Of a stretch of 32,252 nt of DNA, positions 15,689 through 24,000 are shown piece after piece; the stretch's first letter is position 1, and every line of letters starts with the position of its first letter. The stretch lies in contig JAPLDO010000145.1 of the NCBI GenBank assembly GCA_026391715.1, forward strand, positions 1 through 32,252. The letters run 5' to 3'. Source of the stretch: Bacteroidota bacterium (lineage in GTDB: Bacteria > Bacteroidota > Bacteroidia > Bacteroidales > FEN-979). The translations under genes were made by a program, and so were the position numbers. A model generated the notes under the pieces. The model was given only the letters and a program-made list of their open reading frames with translations, made no database searches and was not told where the DNA came from.

Positions 15689-15901
15689 ATGAGACAGAGA
15701 ATATACATCGACACATCGATTGTGGGTGGTTTCTTTGATGAAGAATTTGAAGATGCCACAAAAATGCTTTTCAACAGGCTTGAGAAAGAGGAAATAATTT
15801 TTGTGATTTCCGACTTACTCGAGATTGAACTCATTGAAGCCCCGGTAAGAGTTAGAGAGCTTCTGAATACTTAAGAGCTGATCAGATATGAAAAAGACTA
15901 A
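15689..15901 (+). pseudogene. PIN-domain toxin with internal deletion
   Basis: MRQRIYIDTSIVGGFFDEEF ... SDLLEIELIEAPVRVRELLN is the N-terminal ~60 residues of a PIN toxin homologous to the one at 14743-15204. It ends at TAA 15872-15874, and the very next in-frame codons read ELIRYEKD and TAA, equivalent to the normal toxin C-terminus (DLIDYET in the intact copy). About 90 residues holding the DDC and SWNFKH motifs are missing, so it cannot be an active nuclease. The overlap with the antitoxin start (tATGAAA) is preserved. Confidence 0.75.
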
Positions 15902-16049
15902 GGAAAAAGCATTCGACGCCGTAAAAATGATGCGGGAAATCCGGGACAAGATTAGTTCCGAAACCCAGAATATGACTTTTGAAGAGCTGAAGAATTATAT
16001 TGAAACACGTTTAAAAAAAAGCGGGGTAAAAATCATCGGACAACCATGA
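15888..16049 (+). CDS. Orphan antitoxin of the deleted PIN module
   Basis: A 53-aa frame beginning MKKTKEKAFDAVKMMREIRD and ending SGVKIIGQP. It shares the FDAVKMMREIRDK block with the antitoxin at 14574-14753 and is intact although its toxin has lost its catalytic core. It could still neutralise the intact toxin on the other strand, an inference from similarity only. The ATG lies inside the toxin remnant's last codons. Confidence 0.7.
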   Translation: MKKTKEKAFDAVKMMREIRDKISSETQNMTFEELKNYIETRLKKSGVKIIGQP

Positions 16050-16060
16050 AGGCTGAGTTC

Positions 16061-16222
16061 AGTCCGGAATTCCCCTGAATTCAGCGGTTGCATTCTGATT
16101 ATGTACTATTTCAGGAAATCATCAACGACTTTCCGGCAATAGAACCAGAGGATATTAAAGCATGCCTGGATTATGCTTCAAGATTGACGAAGGTAAAATC
16201 AATACACAAAGTAGTTGCATGA
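16061..16222 (+). pseudogene. DUF433 antitoxin C-terminal half, copy B
   Basis: Second copy of the 15364 region. Over 231 bp (15364-15594 versus 16061-16291) I count about 17 differences. A TGA near 16075 replaces CGA of copy A, followed by an open frame IQRLHSDYVLFQEIINDFPA to VKSIHKVVA. The stop overlaps the toxin ATG at 16219. Confidence 0.6.
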
Positions 16223-16407
16223 AGTTTATTGTTGACGCACAATTACCGAGGGAGATTGCCTGGATGTTCAATAATCGGGGATTTGATGCAATACATACAG
16301 ATGACTTGCCTGACAAAGAGATGACAACCGATAATCAGATCATTGACCTTCTAAAAAGTTGCAACCTGGTTGAGATGGACAATAATGAGTTGATTGGTCT
16401 GGAATAA
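16219..16407 (+). pseudogene. DUF5615 toxin with internal deletion, copy B
   Basis: 62 aa: MKFIVDAQLPREIAWMFNNR, GFDAIHTDDLPDKEMTTDNQ, then LLKSCNLVEMDNNELIGLE. The first ~47 residues match the start and the last ~15 the end of DUF5615 proteins, but the middle ~55 residues, including the second catalytic acid region, are absent. It is an in-frame internal deletion and is probably inactive. Confidence 0.65.
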
Positions 16408-16448
16408 ATTGTAAATTTTCTTGAGAAAATATTTTGGCTATGCCAGTT

Positions 16449-16543
16449 GGCGTTCTTCCTCCTTGTGATTAAAAAGCAAGCAGGAAAAGCGCCTTCAATT
16501 TTGCAACCATCCCTTCGTGGCTCTTCGTATTTTCTTCGTGGCT
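16449..16543 (+). repeat. 95-bp direct repeat, right copy
   Basis: Second copy of 14164-14258 with four substitutions, ending 108 bp before pdxB. The pdxB frame is open upstream through this repeat (from 16517), but that extension is repeat DNA and not part of the enzyme. Confidence 0.85.
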
Positions 16544-16651
16544 TTAATCAGGCAGATTGCTTATTACAGTGGCGATTTCATTGTTACTGGCGGCGGAATT
16601 TATACCTTTGGCGAAGATTGGGAGATTGACCCGTGGATCAGTTGCGAACTT

Positions 16652-17779
16652 ATGATAACAATAATTGCCGATGATAAAATTCCGTTTCTGAATGGCGCAC
16701 TGGAACCCTTTGCTACCATAAGGTACATGGATGGAGGGAAGATCAATCAAAAGGCGGTTGAACTTGCCGACGCACTGTTGATCAGGACACGGACAATCTG
16801 CAATGAATCGCTGCTTTCCGGTTCACGGGTTAAATTTATTGCAACTGCCACTATCGGATTTGACCATATTGCCACAGATTATTGCGCCGCCAACTCAATT
16901 CACTGGACAAACGCCCCTGGCTGCAATGCCGCATCGGTGCAACAATATATCGCCTCGGCGCTTGTTACGCTTGCGCACCGGCATAATTTTTCGCTTGCAG
17001 GCAAGATACTTGGCGTCATTGGGGTCGGACATGTTGGGAAGAAAGTTGAAACCCTTGCCCGATCGCTTGGCATGAAGGTTCTTTTAAACGATCCTCCACG
17101 CGCAAGATTGGAAGGGGATTCCGGTTTCGTTTCATTGGAAAAAATTCTTGCCGAATCCGACATTGTCACTCTGCATGTGCCTATGAACCGAACCGGCGAG
17201 GATAAAACTTTTCATCTTATTAATGAAACTACCTTCGATTTTTTAAAACCCGGAGCATGGCTGATCAATTCATCCCGCGGTGAAGTTGTGAAGGGCGAAG
17301 CGTTGAAGTCGGCATTGAATAAAGGCAAACTTTCCGGCGCCGTTCTCGATGTATGGGAAAACGAACCGTTTGTTGACCGGCAGGCGCTCGAAAAAGTTAC
17401 CATTGCCACACCCCATATTGCTGGTTATTCAACCGATGGCAAAAGAAATGGAACCGTTCAGGCGGTGAGGAGCCTTGGAAAATATTTTAATCTTCCGGTG
17501 AATGACTGGGAACCATCGGGTATTCCTGAACCGGAACATCCCCTTATTGTTTTGGATTCCAGGCGTCAGACTTCGGAAGAACTTGTCCGGCGCGCTATTC
17601 TGAGTACATATAATGTAATGGAAGACGATTTTCGTTTTCGGTCAAATCCCGGCGAATTCGAAAAACTGAGAGACAACTATCCTGTCCGGAGAGAATTTCC
17701 CGCCTATAAAATCAGTTTATTAATCCATAGCGCCTCTGTAACCGAGATGCTGCAGGCATTAGGTGTTTCTTTCGTTTAA
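16652..17779 (+). CDS. pdxB: 4-phosphoerythronate dehydrogenase
   Basis: NAD-dependent D-2-hydroxyacid dehydrogenase oxidising 4-phosphoerythronate in the DXP-dependent route to pyridoxal 5'-phosphate. The start at MITIIADDKIPFL gives 375 aa, the normal PdxB length; an upstream ATG at 16517 would add 45 residues encoded mostly by repeat DNA. Rossmann motif GVGHVG at 124-129, NSSRG (Arg209), ENEPF (Glu238) and TPHIAGYS (His255) give the Arg-Glu-His active site. The C-terminal ~90 residues, from DSRRQTSEE to the end, are the PdxB-specific dimerisation domain that separates it from SerA. The direct repeat ending at 16543 may have replaced the native upstream region. Confidence 0.93.
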   Translation: MITIIADDKIPFLNGALEPFATIRYMDGGKINQKAVELADALLIRTRTICNESLLSGSRVKFIATATIGFDHIATDYCAANSIHWTNAPGCNAASVQQYIASALVTLAHRHNFSLAGKILGVIGVGHVGKKVETLARSLGMKVLLNDPPRARLEGDSGFVSLEKILAESDIVTLHVPMNRTGEDKTFHLINETTFDFLKPGAWLINSSRGEVVKGEALKSALNKGKLSGAVLDVWENEPFVDRQALEKVTIATPHIAGYSTDGKRNGTVQAVRSLGKYFNLPVNDWEPSGIPEPEHPLIVLDSRRQTSEELVRRAILSTYNVMEDDFRFRSNPGEFEKLRDNYPVRREFPAYKISLLIHSASVTEMLQALGVSFV

Positions 17780-18010
17780 CTACCTGAAGGCGGGGACGCG
17801 GCGCTCACAAACTAAGCAAAAAGGATGAGCAGTAAATAAATTTACGGTTATCCCCAATTGATTTTAAAAATAATGAATGTAAATTTACACGTAAAGAAAA
17901 ACCTTCCAATCCTAAAATTCATGGAAGATTAAAATACAATCAGTTGCAAATAATTAGCGAATTTCAAAATGTAAAAATATTATCATGTCAACATTTAACA
18001 TTTCTGCCTT

Positions 18011-21000
18011 ATGTCAAACTCTGCCAATTTTCGAAATTATATTCGTTGTCTCGTTATCCTGCTGATTTTTTCAGGAACTGACCTTTATAGTCATCCGGTT
18101 AATTCCTTTGATGGTAATTCATCATGTATGCCCAATCTTGTCCCTTCGATTTCGGGTCCCGATACCGTTTGCAACGGTACCGGCGGATATGTTTACGCGA
18201 CGGAATCAGGCATGACGAATTACACCTGGACGCTATCTTCTGGCGGATCAATAACTTCAGGAGCCGGCACAAATAGCGTTGTTGTTTCCTGGTCACAGGC
18301 TGGGTTAGGGATGGTTACGGTTAACTATTCAACGGCAATAGCGCCCGGCGTTCTCGATGTAATGGTTTTATCGGTAGTGGTTCCTTCAGTTTCAGTATTG
18401 GCAGGCGCAAATCCGGCATGTCAGGGATCTGCTGTAACTTTTGTTGCGACAACTGTAAATGGCGGCGGTTCTCCTGTATTTCAATGGACGGTAAACGGAT
18501 TTCCGGCGGGAACCAATAGCGCATCGTTTACTTACAGCCCGGCAAATGGGGATGCAGTATTGTGTAAATTATATTCATCAGTATTGTGCAGGTCGGTATA
18601 TCCTGCCATTTCAAATACGATTTCCATGATAGTAAACCCGAACGTACCGGTAAGCGTTTCCATTGCAACATCTGCAAATCCGGTTTGTGTTACCTCGCCG
18701 GTCACATTAACGGCTTACCCCTTTAACGGGGGATTATCTCCGGTTTTCGAATGGAAAGTTAATGGCAATGTTGCGGGAACAAACAGTTCAGGTTTTTCTT
18801 TTATTCCTAATCAGGGAGATCATATTGTTTGTTCGATGACTTCAAGCGCAGGTTGCGCGCCATTGACGCCTGTTATTTCAAATTCTATTACCATGTCGGT
18901 TAGTCCATTGCTGCCGGTATCAGTTTTTATACAGCCATCAGCGAATCCGGTATGCCAGAATGTTCAGGTTGTATATACTGCCTCACCTTTACATGGAGGA
19001 ACATCGCCTTCATTTCAATGGAAAGTGAATGGATTAAACAGTGGTACAAATAATCCGGTTTTTACACATATTCCCCAGGATGGAGATTTGATCTCCTGTA
19101 TTTTAACATCAAATGCTGCTTGCGCCACCGATAATCCGGCAACTTCCAACACAATTACCATGATAGTAATTCCAAGCCTCGGTATGCCAGTAAGCGTTGC
19201 AATAGCGGCTTCAGCAAATCCATCCTGTTTTGGACTTCCCGCTACTTTCACCGCTTCTGCCGTCAATGGAGGTTCTGCCCCTGTTTATAACTGGACGGTA
19301 AATGGATTAAATGTAGGAACAAACAGTCCCACATTTACCTATATTCCTTCAACCGGAAATTTTATACAATGTTCCGTGACTTCCGACTTAGCTTGTGCAA
19401 CGAACAATCCGGCTGTTTCAAATCAGATTGCCATGACGGTTAATGCAATTCTCCCGGTCAGCGTTTCAATCATCAGTTCGGCAAACCCTTCGTGCCTTGG
19501 AGCAACAGTAACTTATACGGCAAATGCGGTAAATCCTGGTCTATCGCCTGTTTATCAATGGAAAGTTAACGGCGCTAATACAGGAACCAATCAAAATACA
19601 TTGGTATATTCTCCAGTGAATGGAACAGTCGTGACATGTTTATTGACGTCGGGGATTGGATGCACATCAGGCAACCCAGCCACCTCAAATGCAATAACCA
19701 TGAGCGTATTGCCGGTGTTGCCGGTCGGAATTTCGATTTCAACCCTTACAAATCCATCCTGCACAGGCAGTCAGGTTACATTTAATGCAACAATTACAAA
19801 CGGCGGCGCCTCGCCGGTATATCAATGGAAACTCAATGGAAACAGTACAGGCAGCAACAGCGCTGTACTGATTTTTACGCCTGCTTCGGGGGATGTAATT
19901 ACCTGTAAACTTACATCGAATGCTCTTTGTTACGCGGGAAACAAAGTTGTTACTTCAACTCCGATAAATATGGTAGTGAGCCCTGAGCTTGCGCCGGCAG
20001 TAAGTATTACCTCTTCTTTAAATCCGTTTTGCGAAGGGAATCAGGTAAACTATACAGCTACGCCGTTTAATGGCGGAACGGCGCCGGTTTATCAATGGCG
20101 GGTGAATTGTGCGCAGACAGGCTCAGGTAGCGCGGCATTTTCTTATACGCCCTCAGACGGGGATTTCGTTACCTGCCAGATGACGTCAAACCTGAGTTGC
20201 GCTGTATTGAATCCCTGCAAATCAAATGGAATTTCGATGAGACATAATACCGAAACATCAGCCGTTATTGAGATTTCAGCTTCGGCAAACCCGGTTTGTC
20301 AGGGCGCAGGAGTTACCTTCACAGCTACAGTTACGAATGGCGGAACATTGCCGGTTTACCAATGGAAGGTTAACGGAAACAACTCCGGTTCAAATTCGCC
20401 GTGTTTTATTTTTACGCCTGCAAACGGAGATGTTATCACTTGCCGGTTGATGTCGAATGCGTCTTGTGTGAGCGGAAATCCGGTTACGTCAAATCTTATA
20501 ACGATGGTTGTGAGTTCGGCATTGCCGGCAAGTATTGTAATAAAAACGCCCACAAATCCGTTTTGCGCTGGAACCGCCGTTAATTTTACAGCGACGCCAA
20601 CCAATGGAGGCGCTTCGCCGGTTTCTCAATGGAAAGTGAATGGTTTAGCGACTGGAACCAATTCTCAATTCTTCAATTATTTTCCGGTAACGGGAGATGT
20701 TGTAACATGTGGCTTAACGTCAAATGCCAGTTGCATCAGCGGCGCAAATCCTGTTTCATCCAATCAGATACTAATGCAGTCGGGATCGTCAGTTCCTGTT
20801 ATAATTTCAATTAACTCTTCAACAAATCCTGTGTGTGCAGGAAGTAGAGTTAATTATACCGCAACCCATTCTGGCGGTGGGAATAATCCGGTTTTTGAAT
20901 GGCATGTCAACGGACTTCCGGCAGGAGTAAATAATGAGGAATTTACTTATCTTCCTGTAAATGGCGATGTAGTGAATTGTACGCTCAACTCCAACCTTGC

Positions 21001-24000
21001 TTGTGCAGCAAATTCTTCAGTGGTTTCCAATAGTATTGTGACGACGGTAAACCCGTCGCTGCCGGTTTCCGTTTCTATTACTGCCTCAATAAATCCATGT
21101 TGTTTTGGAAGCCCGGTTACCTTTAACGCTATTACAATAAATGGCGGATCGTCTCCGGTTTATCAATGGAGTGTCAATTGTGTAAATGTTGGCGCAAACA
21201 GCACTGAATACACATATATTCCAGTAAATGGCGATGTTGTTGTTTGTCGAGTTCTTTCTAATGCTTTGTGTTCATCAGGAAATCCAGGTGTTTCAAATAA
21301 TATCAACATGGCGGTAATACCAATTCAGCCGGTTAGCGTTGCCATTCAGGCTTCGTTTAATCCGTTTTGTGTCGGGAATCCAATAACTTTTACGGCGACG
21401 CCATCCAATGGCGGTCCAGCGCCACAGTATCAGTGGCAGGTAAATCATATAAATGTGGGCGCGAATAATCCGGTTTATACCTATTCGCCGTTGGAGGGCG
21501 ACAGTGTTGTATGTATATTGACTTCCAATTCTGTTTGCGCAAGCGGTAATCCTGCATTTTCGGCGCCGGTGAGGATGAATGGAATTTCTTCATTACCGGT
21601 AACCATTTCAATTGCAGCTTCCAATAATCCTATATGTTTTACCACGCTTGTTGCATTTACTGCAACTACCACAAATGGCGGGAACTCCCCAAATTATCAA
21701 TGGAAAGTAAATGGAATAAATGCCGGACCAAACCATCACACCTACCAGTATGCGCCAGCTATCGGGGATGTGGTGACATGCCAGATTGCAACCAGTTTAA
21801 GTTGCGCCGCCCCTAATCCCGCCATTTCCAACCCGATAAATATGACGGTTTATCCGCAGTTACCGGTTTCGGTATTAGTTACTGTTTCAGAGAATCCGAC
21901 CTGCCAGGGAGCGTCGGTAACATTTAATGCAACCGTTACGAATGGCGGAGCGGCTCCGCTTTACAGATGGCGGGTTAACGGGTCAATTGTTGGCGCAAAT
22001 AGTCCGACATACACCTACTCGCCAAGCAATGGCGACGTCATATACTGCCGCGTTACTTCGAATGCGCAGTGTGCTACCGGAAATCCGTCAAACTCGAATC
22101 AGATCGTAATGACGGTGAATCCAAATTCGCCGGCAGCCGTTTCAATTGCGCCTTCATCAAATCCGGTTTGCGAAGGTTCTACAGTTGTGTTGACGGCAAC
22201 GCCTTCCAATGGAGGAACAGCGCCCCTATATCAATGGAAAGTAAATGGAATAAATGCTGGAACAAACAATGTCGTATTTTCATATATACCAGTAAACGGC
22301 GATATTGTTCAATGTAATATGATATCAAATTCAAACTGCACGGCAGTACTGAATGTAATGTCAAATCCAATAACATTGACCGTGAGCTCCGTGCAACCGG
22401 TAAGCGTTTCGGTTTCGCCATCGGCAAATCCTGTTTGCATCAATAGTTATGTTACATTCACAGCTCTAACTGTAAATGGAGGAATTTCGCCGCAATATCA
22501 ATGGAAAGTTGATGGAATACCAGTTGGGATAAATAGTCAGAGTTTCACCTATATCCCTGATAATGGCGATGTTGTTACTTGTGGGTTAACTTCAGGGTTG
22601 TCATGTTCAACGGGGAATCCTGCAACCTCCCCGCCGGTTGTAATGATGGTTAGCTCAAGTTTACCGGTTGGCGTTTCGGTTTCGCCATCTGCCAACCCCT
22701 CATGTCTGGGTCAATCAGTTGATTTTACTGTTACTTCCGTTAACGGAGGAATTAATCCGGATTATCAATGGATGGTTAATGGAATCAATGTAGGCGCCAA
22801 CAGTACGGGATATTCATACACGCCTGCTCAGGGAGATAATGTACAATGTGAGGCAACTTCCGATTTTTCATGCGCAACGGGCAATCCGGCTACATCGGCG
22901 CCCCTGCTGACGGATGTTAATCCATATCTGCCAACTGCTGTTTCAATAGTAAGTTCGGGTAATCCGATATGTTTGGGAGCGCTGGTTTCTTATACGGCAA
23001 TGCCGGTTAATGGCGGGATTTCTCCCGTATATCAATGGAAAGTAAATGGGCTTAATGCTGGAAACAATTCATCCAATTTCAGTTTTATTCCTGGAAATGG
23101 CGATACAGTGACTTGCCTGATGACATCGGGCATTGCCTGTCCGGCAAACAATCCGGTTTTATCAAATTCCATAATCATGAATGTTGTCGTATCTGTGCCC
23201 ATTGCCGTTTCGGTTTCGGTTTCACAAAATCCAGCCTGTGCGGGAAACGAGGTAACGTTTATTGCAAATCCTGAAAATGGCGGGTTCAATCCTCTTTATC
23301 AATGGAAGGTAAACGGGTTGAACGCCGGCGGAGGGTTACCTTCTTTTTCCTACACTCCAGTCAATGGCGACGTAGTTATTTGTGAAATGACTTCCAGCGC
23401 TTCATGCGTCAGTTCAAACACTGTGCAGTCGTCGCCTATAGTAATTACCGTTACCTCAGAACTTCCGGTGAGCGTGAATATACAGGCTTCATCCAATCCG
23501 GTTTGCAGCGGGCAACCGGATGTGTATTCTGCTGTTGTAGTAAATGGAGGGAACTTTCCTCTGTACCAATGGATGGTCAATGGAATTAATGTTGGCTATA
23601 ACAATGCGGTATTCACCTATTTCCCTTCGGATGGAGATACTGTTAAATGTCTGGTAACCTCCGACTTCTCATGCGCCACCGGTAATCCCGCATTATCCAA
23701 CGCAATTTACATGTCGGTTACATCGGCAATTCCGGCGGGAATTACAATTGCCGCTTCAGCCAATCCCGTATGTACCGGAAGTTCGGTAAGCTATTCGGCT
23801 TCTGTTGTTAATGGAGGTTCTTCACCGGTTTTTCAATGGAAGGTAAACGGAGCCGTCGTTGGCGAAAACCTGCCTGTTTTTACATACATTCCTGTTAACG
23901 GAGATATGGTAACCTGCCTGTTAACCACAAACGGCATTTGTTTATCGTCAATTCCGGTTCTTTCAAATCAGATAATCATGGTTGTCACCGATCAGCTTAT

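Noticed and set aside
16517-16651. Longer pdxB start giving 420 aa.
   Set aside because: The extension comes partly from the 95-bp repeat; the internal start MITIIADDK gives the normal family length and start.
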